From Channa striata (lineage: Eukaryota > Chordata > Actinopteri > Anabantiformes > Channidae), in the NCBI GenBank assembly GCA_033026295.1, contig CM065168.1, positions 26,400,306-26,464,305 of the forward strand: a DNA stretch of 64,000 nucleotides. The letters run 5' to 3'. The position numbers were made by a program, and so were the translations under genes. Positions 26,138 to 39,005 of this stretch are shown piece after piece. How positions within the stretch are numbered: position 1 is the stretch's first letter; the number at the start of each line of letters is the position of its first letter. The notes beneath the pieces were generated by a model. The model saw nothing but the letters and a program-made list of their open reading frames with translations, ran no database searches and was not told the DNA's origin.

Positions 26138-28736
26138 CTCAAATTAAGCCGTTTTTTTGTGGAGCACATTAAACCAAATGTTGTGTTCATTTAATGTGTG
26201 TCTGTTTCTTAGTGGAGAAAATTATGAATGCAAATATGCAAGGAAGAGATAAGTCATGTGGGGGTAACTGAGACTCCCTTGAGAAATAGACAAATGCCCA
26301 TTAAGCATGGTCATGAGAATGTGCACACAAAAACAAAATGACTATCAATGAGTATCAATTCTGTAACATTTAAGTATATAAAATGCGGTCTGCTCTGAGG
26401 GCAGAAGCACTCATCTTTCATGCTGTGTGCTCCCTTGCTGCAAGAAGAAAACACTGCCTCAAGAATTCAGATGAATTTTCAAAACTGTGGCCAGTGAAAT
26501 GGCAGACTGGTAGTAACTTTGGAAAACCACTAGCTACAGTGGCTGGTGAGAAAAGAAATTGAAGCCAAGCCCTTATTAGGTCATAGGACATTTCAATAAG
26601 GACAGAGTCACCAAGCCAATGTCAAGGTGGCAACGAAGACCAACAGTTGTGTCGCTTCACCTCAGCAAGGGAAAGCAGAAGACCTGAGACTGTGGATATT
26701 CAAACTTTAGGCAAAGCTGTGTCAAAGGAGTATGTTGCTGTGAACACAGAGAGCCCTTCCTGTGCTCGGATTCGCAGAGCTAAACCACCAATCAGCGTAT
26801 CTGTTACTGCCACCATTGGGGGACAGACTAATGTCTGCAGCGTGGGACACACCACAACCACTGTAGTTGTTGTGTTGGTGGTGAGGTTCTTTGTGTTCCA
26901 TAAGTGATGTGTTCCATATACACGTGTAGACTAGTGATAATTGGTGCGGCTATTCATGAGAGCAGCTTTATTATCCACAAATTTCTCACAGTCTGCTCAC
27001 ATGTTGCGCTGTTTTACTTTCACTCTGCACTGATGCCAGCATCAAGTTCCCAATGAAACATGCTTAGTCTGGATACAAAGAGGAGCAGTGTGTTGCTCAT
27101 GTTTGTCCTCCTGAAAGTCAGGCCACGGGATGCGTTGGACACCCCAGCTGCTCATATGACTAGAGATGTGTGGCTTTAAACAACATGAGGTATTAATAGC
27201 TCTACCTCCTCATGTGGACGAAGCCGGGCAGCAGGAGTGTGTGAGTGGTGTAAAGTCTTGGCCACGAACATCCTGTATCAACACATAATTTGAGACTGAA
27301 CCCAATGCGAACCTCTAAATGAGGATAGCACCAATAGGAAATTATTAATTGATAATTAAGTAAATTTCTGTGTATTAGTATTCAACTCATTACAAAACAA
27401 ATTGATAGTAAAAATCTTTCAAATGTAAAAATGACCTACAAAAAACCAGCAACTGAATCTGATTAGAAATGTGTAAACCTGCTTCTTGTCAGGTTATGTT
27501 GGTCAAGTCATAATCAAATAAGAAAAACTTTGATGCTTTTCTCATCTTTGTTACAGCACAGGGCGGGAAAGGGTGTGGAAAAAAGGGGGAGACACAAGCA
27601 GCTGATGCACAACAGGAACTGTCTGAATTTTACAACTCCACACATGCATTATTTACGTCTACATGACACTTTGTGCTAATTACATTGTCCATCAACTTTT
27701 GTAATGCACATGCACTGTTGGAGAAAGCCAATTAGAAACCCAGTTACATGTATACATGACAAAGAAATCTGTGTTCTCTGACAGGAATCTGTAGTACCTG
27801 GGAAAACCAGGTTTCCCCAATACCTGGCCCCCATTTTGCAAACAAGCTTTCTTATTTACATGACAGTTAGGAAAATGCGAGAAAGCCCACTGAGACCTGG
27901 TGGCTGAAGTCTATGTAAATACACTGACTGTAGCCTAGAGCAGATACAAATATTTGACTTGAGATGATGGTCAGTAGGGAGATGTGTATATGTATATACA
28001 GTTATATATATAGTTTATATCATCCGAGTTGCAGCCCAGCCACTTATAAACAGAATATTTATATTTCATCAATCAATGTTAAAAAAGGGGAGGATGGCTT
28101 CTGTTTGTTAAAAAGAAAATAAATCTCCAAGTCAGAAAAATAAAAAACTTATTTTTTATTTTTAAATTGTCTGCATATTATTATTATTATTTGTCAACAA
28201 GTTTCCATACATTCCATACACATCCTTAATTGGATGAAATCTTTTGTTTTTAAACATGTACAATCCAGTGATCAGTATCTAATAGCATGTAAGAATAAAG
28301 TGTAGAGCATGTATAGATCTACACTTTATTTTTTGAATTGTTGATAAATTACTGTGACATGCTTGGCTGAATAACAATAAATACTTGGGATTTTTTCAAC
28401 CTGAATGTTCATGTTTTTAATATTTCTTTGTTTGAAATTATATTTAATATCCATTTAACCTTTCAGTTACAGCTATTCACAGCTAGAAAGTGGCACTGAC
28501 ATGTGGAAAAAATTCAAAAGCGAAGCACTAAAAATGTCATGTCAGTGTTTTGTTTCAAACACAACTGCAAGCGTGTATGATGATGAGAAAAGTAAAGTCA
28601 ATATGAATAATAGAGGAGAATAAACTCTCCATCCTGCCACACTTTTCTTTCCCACCTGTATCTCCTGATTCCAGAGCCACATCCTCCTCCATTCTGCTAG
28701 ATACCTAATCCTCATAAGCCTCATAATGCCCCAGAC

Positions 28737-28758
28737 AGAGAGAGAGAGAGAGAGAGAG
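28737..28758. repeat. (AG)n microsatellite
   Basis: About eleven AG units, uninterrupted. Confidence 0.9.
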
Positions 28759-29393
28759 CCGATGACCTTGCAAGCCGATTATAGGGCAGCCACATTTCAC
28801 AAACAGCTCCATTCGCTGTCTGCACTTTCAAATTCCCCACAGACACATAGGAACGAGAGGTCGCCGACACGTCAGCAGTGATTATTAATAAAACGATTTA
28901 TGCACTAGAGGGCAGCACAGGCTATCTGTAATCACACAACTGCCCCAGTTGGGAGGAATTGTGTTACTTGGCCTGTGCCTGATGACCTGACCTGAAGACA
29001 GAAGCTCTCACACAGGTGGATTAGGACACTGCACAATGCCTCTAATCAGCAGATTAGCAAAGTAGCTGCTGCAAATATTTCCTCTGCAGAGTCTCCAAAT
29101 CCCTGTAGTGCCTTTGTGATGCTTGGCACCTCAGAGCAACCAGTAAGACTGACGGGGAAGATGACCAGTTCCTCAACATTTCATTGCAACTTTTGGAAAT
29201 ATCAAGTTGTTATTTTTGTGGTCACTGTAAGAAAAACAAAACAATTTCCTTGCATGTAACCACCAACATTTTTGCAAGATGCTGCTCAAAAAGTGCTTAA
29301 ATTCTCTCTATGTGGCTGATTCTGATATGTCAGAAGCCGCTGCTTTGACCAATCACTTGTCCACTTCCTCTGCATTTGTCTGGCACGTCTCAC

Positions 29394-29513
29394 TTTGCCA
29401 TTGTATCTCCGCATACAATGACAAAATGTTTTATGTTTTAAATGATTTCACCTCTTGCCATTGTATCTCCACATACAATGACAAAATGTTTTATGTTTTA
29501 AATGATTTCACCT
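29394..29513 (+). repeat. 60-bp unit tandemly duplicated
   Basis: Two adjacent 60-base units, each containing TTGCCATTGTATCTCC and AATGACAAAATGTTTTATG. They are nearly identical (one G/A difference seen after TCTCC). An open frame crosses both copies because 60 is a multiple of three; there is no other sign that it is coding. Confidence 0.9.
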
Positions 29514-30713
29514 CATCAGAACTGACAGTGGTTCCTCAACTACGAATCTAAGCTCCATACGGGGTTAAAATGTGAAAATGTGGTCAGGTTGAAAAAAGTT
29601 TCCACCTGATACATTGTGTACTTCTCATTTCACAGTCCCCTTGTCCTACTTAGACAGGAAGTCTGGTAGTTTTTCTGACATGAGTGCTTGATTTGACCAT
29701 CTGCTGAAATACCTAAGAAAACATGTCCTATCATACACCATGTCCTCAATCAAATGTCATTTTATGTTGTACTTTCGGCCAGTAATAAACTCCTGTATAT
29801 TTGTACATCATTTCATCACACACTTTATTTAATATAAAGGTGACTGCTTGAAATGCTTGAGATGCGTCACCACGACAAATAAAGGGCTCAAAGAGGAAAT
29901 ATATATAAACTCTGTACTGTAATTTAATTCTGCATGCAGTGCAATTGTCCCTAAGAAGTTATTGCTAGAGAATGACTAAATTAATTTAATTAGTCTACTA
30001 TATTTGTTTACTGCAGTTTTGAGAAACATAATGGACAAACTAATTTGAAAGTCATTTTTTGGTACACATTTTCACATGACACATTTTCACGCCCTTTCCT
30101 TTGTTTAAGCACGCCTTGCTACTGCTAATTTTCATATTAAGTCACAAGAATTTGCAGGTAAATGATTTTTAACACACACCTAAATTATAAAAATTTACTA
30201 AATTGTGGAAACTTTTTATAGCAAGCAAAACTAAATGTTTTAATGTGTACTAACAATCCTAATTAGATGCAGTACAAAGTTTACATGACAAACACCAGTT
30301 TTCTCTTCCCTTCCTCATCTCAATTTAAAGAGTCTCATTTAACAGTTTGAAGCAAGTACAAACATAATATCCAGTCTAAATCTATCTGTGCAATATAATA
30401 ATTTTAATGCAAAATTAATTCATTCAACTCTATATTTGAAGTTAGAATAGCTCTGTGTTTAAGTTCTAATAGCAAAGAGTATTAATCTTAGCTTGTAAAT
30501 AAATAAAACTCAGATATTTAACTTATTTAAAGTTGCAAAATGAATATTTTTAGTCAAACAGTTAAAACATGAGAAAATCTTAAAAAATGTTTAAAGAACT
30601 TTATTTATATTCAATTCTTTGCCATTTATGACAGATACATTTGTCCTTGTCTGTTCTCAGTTGATTTGATTCAAGTCACACATCACCCCACCCCATAAAG
30701 GGAGATTAATCAC

Positions 30714-30719
30714 TTTATT
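30714..30719 (-). terminator. Poly(A) signal of the S100 gene
   Basis: AATAAA on the minus strand (tttatt on plus), about 90 bases downstream of the S100 stop codon, which fits the short 3' UTRs of S100 genes. Confidence 0.65.
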
Positions 30720-30809
30720 CAGTTGTTATAAAAAAACAAACAGTTGATGGAGACATTTTATGATGTTGTTGCCGCCATTTTTTCCAAACCTGGGGTGCGG
30801 CAGTTCTGC

Positions 30810-31795
30810 TCACTTCTTTGAACAACGGCTGTGGCAGACACAGGCAACAGTACACACCAACACCCCAAATTCACTGAAGTCAATCTCAGAGTCTCCGTTA
30901 AAATCCAGGTCTTTCAGGATCTTGTCAACTCCTGCTTGGTTCTTTGCTCCCTGTGCACAGCAACAAAACACCATCAGTTTTGGTCGATGCTCTCACACAA
31001 CTGGATCATAGAAGCAAATAAAACTAATAAAAACAAAATAATATTTTTTTCTGGGCTTGAGTTATAAAAATGTCATTTAGCTGAAAAGTGATGAGATTTA
31101 TTAATTACAAATTGTCCAAAATGCATCTTAACAAACATTTACATTTAGTAGACGCTTTTATCCAAAGCGACTTACAGAATAATTTGGTACACACACACAG
31201 ACACAAACACACATGATGGCTGCCATGCAGGGTGCTCATCTGACCCACCTAGAGCAACCAGGGGGTTCAGTATCTTGCCCAAGGACACTTTGACATGCAG
31301 CAAGGATCAAACCACGGACCCCGTGGTCCGTGGACAACTGCCTTACCAACCAAAACATTCCATAGTATGGCTCAGATTTTTTAATAATTGCCATTTGTTA
31401 TATATAAAAAATTCTTGGCCATAGAAAAAAATAAAGATCCGTGTAAAAACCCATATGAAATATTGTGACTTAAAACAGGTCTTGTCATTGAAAGGATCAT
31501 ATAGAAAAATGAAAGAATTAACTTTTTTACTTAAAACGTGAGGCAATAAATTTAGAAAATTATAAACTTTGACTTGTGCCTGAGCCTCGTTAAGCAGGTC
31601 TCAGTGCTATCAATACCCAGGTCGGCACAGATTTTCCTTCCCAGAAAGCTATTATACCTTCATGAGTCCAGGAAGCTCCTTCTCCAGCAATGTCTTCGCC
31701 TCGCCTTTAGTCAGAGTGCCAGGGTTTCCTTCCCCTGCAGCGTATGTGTCAAAGACCTTCATCATGATGGCCATGGCTGTCTCCAGTTGGGTCAT
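30810..31795 (-). CDS. s100p: S100-family calcium-binding protein, S100P/S100Z-like
   Basis: Two coding exons on the minus strand: 31795-31658 (46 codons) and 30950-30810 (46 codons plus stop), joined in phase 0 by a 707-base intron; 92 residues, the usual S100 size and exon layout. It starts MTQLETAMAIMMKVFDTYA, very like the start of S100P. The N-terminal S100-type pseudo-EF loop covers about residues 18-32 (TYAAGEGNPGTLTKGE). The C-terminal canonical EF loop DFNGDSEIDFSE has calcium ligands at positions 1, 3, 5, 9 and 12. S100 proteins form dimers that expose a target-binding surface on calcium binding. The tail is unusual: CTVACVCHSRCSKK holds four cysteines. Location near KIAA0232 matches human S100P on 4p16.1; S100Z-like naming is the alternative. 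Confidence 0.9.
31128..31345 (+). repeat. Teleost short interspersed repeat in the S100 intron
   Basis: Contains the widespread teleost motif 'gacgcttttatccaaagcga' with 'cttacag', then 'tatcttgcccaaggacactt' about 100 bases on. Near its end is a 9-bp inverted repeat, CCACGGACC-CCGT-GGTCCGTGG. Recognised from its recurrence in fish genomes; the exact family name is not assigned. Confidence 0.7.
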
Positions 31796-31893
31796 GGTTG
31801 CTGCTTGCGAGTTTGTAGTACGGTGAAGTGGAAATCAAAGAAGTGCAGAGCAGTAAATGTAGCAGTGACAGGACAGGTGTGGGGAGGTGGCTG

Positions 31894-31901
31894 TTTTTAT
31901 A
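31894..31901 (-). promoter_or_regulatory. TATA box of the S100 gene
   Basis: TATAAAAA on the minus strand, about 100 bases upstream of the S100 ATG. This places a transcription start about 70 bases before the ATG. A focused TATA promoter is common for inducible S100 genes. The 5' UTR may be unspliced. Confidence 0.55.
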
Positions 31902-33527
31902 TCTTTGGAAAACTGGATTTGGGAACGCAAAGTGTTTGATAAAGGTAGTGGCTCCAACTGTGTCAACGCAAACTCGGTCCTACACCGCCCAAGAAACACC
32001 ATCCACACCCTAGTGAGCTTTAGTCACATGCTTATTGATTTAAAGGGAGGTCTTTTCATTAAGCAAACTTCTAAAGGCTATTTATCCTGTTTTATTTTAC
32101 CGCACATTTGAGTAAATGCACAAGAACCGTGGGCGTGTTGTTATTGTCATTAGGAGATGATGATCAAACACACAAACCCACCATAACTGTATCAGCTGTG
32201 GTTATGCTGCTGTATGGGGGTGGACATGGACCACAAAAGCTAGGTTATGAAAACTGCTTGCATGCATCTGCCTGGGCTGGTTTCGTGGAAACAGAGCCTT
32301 ATTACCGGATGTAAGACCTACAGCCTCTCTCAGTTGCTGCATATGTCCAAAAATTTTGATTCAGTGATGAATAGATTTGAATTAATGTTAAACGAATATT
32401 ATTGCAATGAGCAATGCTCGAAGAAAGTATCACTTAACAGTTTGTCTCAGTATTCAGTGATCTCAAACATCGGGAACCGAGCACTTGTGTCACATTCCAG
32501 TATTTTGAAGGTTTAATTTAGGTGCAAGGGTGATAAAGCAGTGAATGAGTTTGTATTGCATGTAAAGGCTGAACTTCAAGTGAAGTGGTGTGAAAACATG
32601 AGGAAGCTATATTGCCTGGTGGTTATCACCTCTTGCACGTATGAGCGCAGCTGGTTTGCTGGCATGAAGCACTGTAATGTAAGTTCACGTTGTTCTCATG
32701 AAACTCGCTGTAGCCTTTCACACAGTTTAGCTGACTCACTTCTTCAATGTCTCTCCAATGATTACCCACATGTCAGGCTACTATTTACCAGCCTATTAGT
32801 CCTAATTACAAGTTTCACTCACACTTTCACCACAGAAAAATGACACTGAAGACATGTGACACCATGACTTTTTTTGTCCCCCTTTTTCTTATTTCACACA
32901 TAAAAATTCTTATTTACTCATGCTACCGTTTAGATTTGGGGATATTAACACTCGTTCGTGCAAAACGATTTGACAGATATGATGTCAGAAAGCTTCATAA
33001 ATGCCTTGAGATGTAAGGTGAGATGCTGTGAAGACAATGATACTAAAACATTTTAGAAGTTATGTGTGCGTTTGGAGAGACGCATTTTACTGTTTCCACT
33101 TCCTGTCACTGACCTATTACAACGACCCCATAATACCACAGTTTCCACTTAGCATCTGATCGTGGGCTGAAGTCATTGTGAAACCTGCATCTTTGCTATA
33201 GATATAATACCAGTCACGTACGTGGATTCGTGACTAGATCCTAGTATTATCATTTAAAGCAATGACTACTCTTATTTAAGTCTAATCGAAGCCTGCCTGT
33301 ACAGCACACACACACACACACATACACACACACACACACAATGAGGAAATGAACCACACAGATGGATAAATGTATAAATGTTTGTTTATGTAAACATGTA
33401 AAATATATACACTCTTATGCAGAATTCAAATAAATGTAAGTACAGTATAGGTAAGTACACTTTATACATGCTGAAAATGACACAGAGAAAATACTGGAAA
33501 CTGAAAAAAATGCCCCTGAGCAGATTC
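31902..33527. other. Intergenic between S100 gene and receptor gene A
   Basis: No coding exon recognised. A (CA)n tract interrupted once by CATA lies at 33,305-33,340. The poly(A) site of receptor gene A should lie in this stretch, but no single clear signal stands out. Confidence 0.5.
33305..33340. repeat. (CA)n microsatellite
   Basis: About 18 CA units interrupted once by CATA. Confidence 0.9.
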
Positions 33528-36500
33528 TCATCCGCTTTCTTTACTCGGCAGATGCTCAAAGTAATCGAGGGATTCATACACGGGTACCTGACACTGAAAG
33601 ACAGAGACAAAACAATTATTGAAAGCATATATTTTATCAGTGCAGTAAAGCAGTAAACGTACACAGGTTAGATGACCTTTGCTAATGTGCATAATATGAA
33701 AGTGAGTAGGTGTGATTCAGGAAGAATTAATGAAAAACAGGAAGTCAGGTTATATTCATAACCATGGAAGTTCCAGGTTTTTTTGAGATTATTTATACAA
33801 TATAATTCAGAATGAGTGACCAGATAAAGAGAAACTGCTTTACATTGCAACACGATATATTATGACTCTTCTGCATTAAATTCTTTTATGAGCTTACGTC
33901 AATCTTGTTATTTGTGGTTTGTTGTGGTGTATGTTGTTATGTTATTTCCATATATGTGCAGATGAGGCGAGAAAAGTATTAATAGTACTTTGCACAGTTT
34001 AGAGCAAGTTTGCATTCCCTTCTTTGGAAATAGTATTTAAGAGGACACAAATTTAATCCTCATGTAAAGATAACAATAATTCTCATTCAGGTACGACAAA
34101 TGTTCCGACATCATCAGAAGAAACAAAAATGATCAGGAAGTGTAAAAAAAGTTATGGGGAAATAATGATGACAAATTATGCAAGTGTTATAAATCTATTA
34201 TAAGTCACATAAAATTATTAAAAATGCACTGGTGGTTAGAGAAAATATTTTACAATTAAATTCAACAAGGATCTAGTTTGCGGTAATTTGTACCTGTGCC
34301 ATCAATATGAGATAATACTGTCTCATAGTTAAACACTGATTCTGCTGCATGGTGAAGGATAAAGTTCGGAAAGTAGGATATAACATACAACAAGACATGC
34401 GACATGATAAAACATTTAAAAAAGAAAGTGCACAGTGCGTCAAGTCGAAAATGTACCTCTGTTTTTCTGTTCACCTCTAACTTTTACTTTATTAACTGCT
34501 GGCACCGCACATGTGGTTGTTTTTCATATGTCTGTATTCCATATTTTAAAAATATAAATAAAGATTTTTTGCATCCATCCATCTGTTTGCTCTATTCTAG
34601 TATTATTCCGAGGAGAACACAATGCCAAATTTATTTACCTGTAACATACTAACACATTGAACAATGTAGTTTATTCACCCTGCAGATATTCCTGCAGCTT
34701 TGCACCACTTTCCATTAGCTACATGTTAATTCTGCCTTTGATACTATATTTGTGGTGATTCATATAAATTATTGTAGAATGGTGTATTTTTGTTCACTTT
34801 TCAGAATGACTTGTCATTTAAGAAGAGGAAACATCTCTCAGTCTCTCTCTCTTGTTGAGCTAGACTGGGCGAGGGTAGGTGATTTGAATGGATATGAGGC
34901 TTCTCATAGTAAAGTACTCCCACCGCAAACTGTAAATGCCCGTGCTAAAAACTATTACTCTACATTGTGCGAGAGAAACACAGCTTGTTGTTCATTAGGA
35001 ATATTCAGTGACCAAGGGTTGGTCTAAATGGGTTTATTAAAATGAGCATTTGAAATGCCACTGGACTCACCCACTGAGAGGAGCCTCTGGAGGAGCTGGT
35101 GCTGTGTTTGTCCATGTCTGCCACCTCGGAGTCTATGTGGGGAGCCTCATAGATCACCCTGGCTGCTTGTGCTGAACCCATGGACAACAAACACACCACA
35201 CAAACACACACATACATAATATCAGTAGGATTGTTGCACAGTGCAACACCTTTATTCGATAGCTATTGCAGCTACAACTGTTTGAATCTGTTATAAATGT
35301 CTTACTACTAATACAGTTACCAATATACACATTTATCACCTTACTGAAACACAATTTGCTCCTTCAGCCACACTAACCTGGTTTAAAGAATTGCACGCTG
35401 CAATTCATTATATGAACCAGGTGAGTGTTTACCATTTTAAGTAGCAAACATCCATGGTTTACCACAGGACTCAATTCATGGTCCAGTACGTTTCCCGCTG
35501 AAACGATTTGCGTGCAGCCCACAACAACATAAACACCCAAGAATTGGGTTTGTTGATACAATAAAAGTGGATCCACGGCTTTGTCTCTTTAAAGCTTGTG
35601 TGCTGCCCATGTAAACAGCAAATTCGAATGCTACTCGCTGTGTTAACAAGACTTACTCCACCAGTTAAACAATGACTGTTACTTTTTGTCCACAAGGTGT
35701 TTGACTAGACAGCTGTTTGCCAGCACATTAGCCACATCATCTGCAGTACAGTCCGTAAGCTGATGTGGCATTCTTGTTTAATAAGTTTTTAATCTAGACC
35801 AAAAGTAGATGACATCACTTGGAAGAACCTTCAGTTCACATTGTTATTGCCTATACTTTGGAGTTTATATATACATATAATAAAAATGTATATTTATATT
35901 TCTGGAGCTCCCCCAGGTAACATCATCTGAACTACTAATGATGTCAACTGGAGTGTTTCAGGTAGAAGCAGAGAAATATTTTAATATAGCAAAGTCAGAG
36001 GGTAATAAAAAAAAATTGCATTTACACCTGAACTAAAGCCATAGACAAGGCAAGTTAAATATTGGTGAAGTCGCACTGTAAGATTGGATAATACTTAAAA
36101 ATGAATTTGCATCATTGTATATCATATGATATCATAGAATGCGTTCTGACAAAGAGCTGAGATGTGAATTACAGCTTTTCGGAAACATTAATAAGTACAG
36201 CGCCATTGCAGTTAGTGAAGTGCTGAATTGCGTTGCATACGAGTCATCTGTCATCAAAGTCTGCAGATGGTCAGACTAAGTAAAATGTATCTGTTCCATC
36301 AGGCAAGAGAAGGGCGACTGAAAAAGGCAATCGGAAGCTTTGTATTTGTAACAGTTAGAGCTGCATAACATACACTTAGGATTGTCAATTATCATATTAA
36401 TTGCAGCATCTAAACTTTCCTTCTTTTCTTGCTACAATTGTAATAAAGTTTTTTAAACTATGAATTGAGGCCACCAAGCTTTGAGTTAATTTTGGACTCT

Positions 36501-39005
36501 GTGTTTCAATGTAAGTTTTAAAGATTTTACACAATTTACGAGCCCCAGTATGGTTCATTTTTAACTGCGTGGGTAAAATCTGAAACAATCCAAATCAAAC
36601 TTTAATTTAATCTTTATACCTTTTTAAAATTATAATGTTGGATCTGTGATATTTCTCTCTGATATTTTGTCTAACATAATATGTGTAAATGTATGTTAAA
36701 TGGCAGATTTGTTGTATTTGACTGTGCTTGAATTGTACAGGAAATTTAACTGTGGAACTGTTCCGCCCGTTTGTTACTGTGACAGTAACAGATCTGATAT
36801 GTGTACAAAGCATCTAATAAAGGTGCAGTTTTCCCAAACTATAAAAAAATATTTGTTCACTTAAAATACTGGACTAGTATATATCTTCTATTTTAGCTGC
36901 GACTTCAATACGTTGTAACTGAAAACTAATTTTTTGTGTGCCATTTGCACAATTGATTTTAATTACATTAGTTACATTTAATTAACAACATCTCTTTCCC
37001 CTCCCAATATTCACAAAACAGTGCTGGGAATTGTCCTGACTTAGAGCAATAATAATGAAAAGAGATGTGGCTAACTTTTTTTTTTTGGCAGGGGAAACCA
37101 CTGCAAATCATTAAGAAAACATGTTCTTATAATTATGGCAAACCAAAGTTTTGATCGTCTATTACAGAGCAGCCTTTTAGTGGAAACTGCCACAGTTTTC
37201 TTCATACCTTGCTTCCTTCGCAGAATGCAGTAGCAGAAAACAGTGATGAGGAGCAATGGAACCACTGCGGCTGCGGCAGCTATGACAGGGCCCGAGAGAC
37301 GTGAAGGTTCACCTGCGTCTATGTGAGTGAAGCAAATATTACTTACAGGGTTGTAGAAGATGTTTGTTTTTACATAAATTGTGTTGAATTAGAACATTAA
37401 AGTTTGTTTACATGGTGAGTTGAAGTTCTAAACACATTTTGTCAGAGTCAAACCCTTAATTTGACACTTGTCACCTACCTTTTCCTGTCTTGTCCTTCAT
37501 GTTGTTTCCTGCTGTAACTGTGACAAATGTACCACTTCCATTAACTAAAAAATAACGTGGTATCTCCCCAGTCACCCTGCAGATGTATGTCCCTGAATCC
37601 TCTTGTTTGATATTTGAAATAGTCAAATTCGAACAGTCCCTTGTCTCCATTTTCACAGAATGATTCTTAACCTCGATCTCACTCTTTATATCTGTTGGAT
37701 TTTTTAGCCAGGATACACTTATTCTTTCAGCTGTCCCTCTCCAGCAGCAGGTGATGTTGACTGTCCCCCTCCATCACTGAGACATTTGCAGGCTGTGTGA
37801 CAACAAAGGAACCTGATGAAACACCTGTAAAGAGACATGGAGTGAAAATCCATATTTACAGTAGCTCTTGTAATTAAGACATAGACACTAGAAAAAACAG
37901 AAATATGTACACTTTATTAAAAAGACAAAATTGACAGAAGAAACTTGATTCTACAGGCAAAAGTCAGTTATTAATGTGAGGTGCACTCTTGAAGTTTGAA
38001 GTAATCTTCAGATATATTTTTACCAGGTTTCCTTTTATATCTTTATTTGTCCAGCCGATCCCATAGTGGCTCTATGATATTCAAATCTGGACTCTCTGAA
38101 GCTCAGTCCATGACTGTCAGTGCTTAATCAGCTGTTTTTTCAAAATATCCTTTCACTCCTGTAGCAGCGGATCATCGTTATACTGATAAATGAAACTGTT
38201 CAAACTCAGACACTTTCCAAAGTAAATTGCATGATGAATTAAAGCCCCTGTGTACTGTTCAGCATTCATCATCCCATCAATTTGCGCAAAAACACCCACA
38301 CTACTGAAGGAAATGTTGCCTCAAACCATGACGGACCCTCCACCACGTATTTCACTTCTTTCACTTCAGTCTTTGCGTTTTCAATCTGATTCCCTTTCTT
38401 TGCGTTTATCCTTCCACTAAGTCAGTTCCTCATCAAGCTTCTTTGGACTAGTAAAAAACATTGCACTTTTTAAGATGCCAGACGATCAGCCAGCTTCTCG
38501 GTGGACTTCTTTTCTCAGATTTGTGCACCAAGATAAGTGCAAAGTCACTTTAGTCCGTACAAGCTTTGTTTTTCAATTCTGTTCTCATTTTTCCCGCATT
38601 TATCATTGCATGTAGCTGTGCTCTAATAAAGAGATAAAACATAAGCATCATGTCACTGTGAAAACAACAAATCTAAAATGCCCTGAAACACTTACAAAAC
38701 ATTCAAACCACTGGGACATATTTATATAAATGATAAAATATTCTAGCATGGATTCTATGAACTTAAATGAGGAGAAAGCGTTCTAGTTTTACTTTTGGAT
38801 ACCGTTTGCCTACAACATTAATCTTCCGATTCTAATGAATGCAGCCATCAGGAAAAGCTGCACTAGTTTTGGTAAATTTTCATTACACATACGCAAAATC
38901 TTTGGAATTAGAGATGATATTAAAGGTTAACTTGTGTTCCTACTTACTCCAAGATGAGGGCGCACAGAGAGAGGCAAGCACCAGAATGCTCAGTAGAAGT
39001 TTCAT
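33528..39005 (-). CDS. Receptor gene A: single IgV-domain transmembrane receptor with tyrosine-containing tail; frameshifted V exon
   Basis: Five exons on the minus strand: signal peptide 39005-38948 (MKLLLSILVLASLCAPSSW), V domain 37824-37479, transmembrane 37312-37208, tail 35171-35071 and 33593-33528. Acceptors, donors and phases are consistent. The V exon shows the B-strand cysteine pair (NITCCW), WLKN, a SNLTISNIKQEDSGTYICRV block and a J-like NGSGTFVTV strand. The membrane helix is alanine- and leucine-rich and ends in CYCILRRKQ. The tail has three tyrosines: VIYEAPHI, VPVYESL and DYFEHL; YESL is a YxxL site but lacks the residue two before the tyrosine that a strict ITIM needs. The V exon has five Gs where copy B2 has seven (MEGG), so the frame shifts and meets a stop soon after. 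It may be a recent pseudogene, a polymorphism or a homopolymer error. Family not recognised; the V domain resembles NKp30/VJ-type domains. Confidence 0.7.
38000..38650 (-). mobile_element. Degenerate Tc1-like transposon in the first intron of receptor gene A
   Basis: On the minus strand the sequence contains the hallmark Tc1 transposase block around the catalytic glutamate, ESPDLNIIEPLWDRLDK, reconstructed across a broken frame rather than as one open frame. Upstream is QYNDDPLLQE, near the position of the second catalytic aspartate. It has several stops and is inactive. Terminal repeats were not located. Confidence 0.75.

Larger units (their letters stand above)
17103..30700. other. 13.6 kb stretch without a supportable gene
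   Basis: No open frame here shows recognisable domains, consistent splice signals or codon structure; frames such as 22,515-22,835 and 26,647-26,907 look accidental. It contains simple repeats, a 117-base dispersed direct repeat, a 60-base tandem duplication and a 16-bp hairpin, listed separately. It may hold enhancers for the flanking genes, but nothing in the sequence alone proves that. Confidence 0.5.

Noticed and set aside
25850..26194. 114-codon frame with TH/HT and CV repeats
   Set aside because: Translation of the (CA)n microsatellite.
26370..26910. TATATAAAA followed by a small gene on the plus strand
   Set aside because: The TATA-like string is isolated in AT-rich DNA and the following frame has no ATG in good context and no recognised domain.
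29394..29513. Possible CRISPR-like or minisatellite array
   Set aside because: Only two adjacent 60-base copies and no spacers; a simple tandem duplication in a vertebrate genome.
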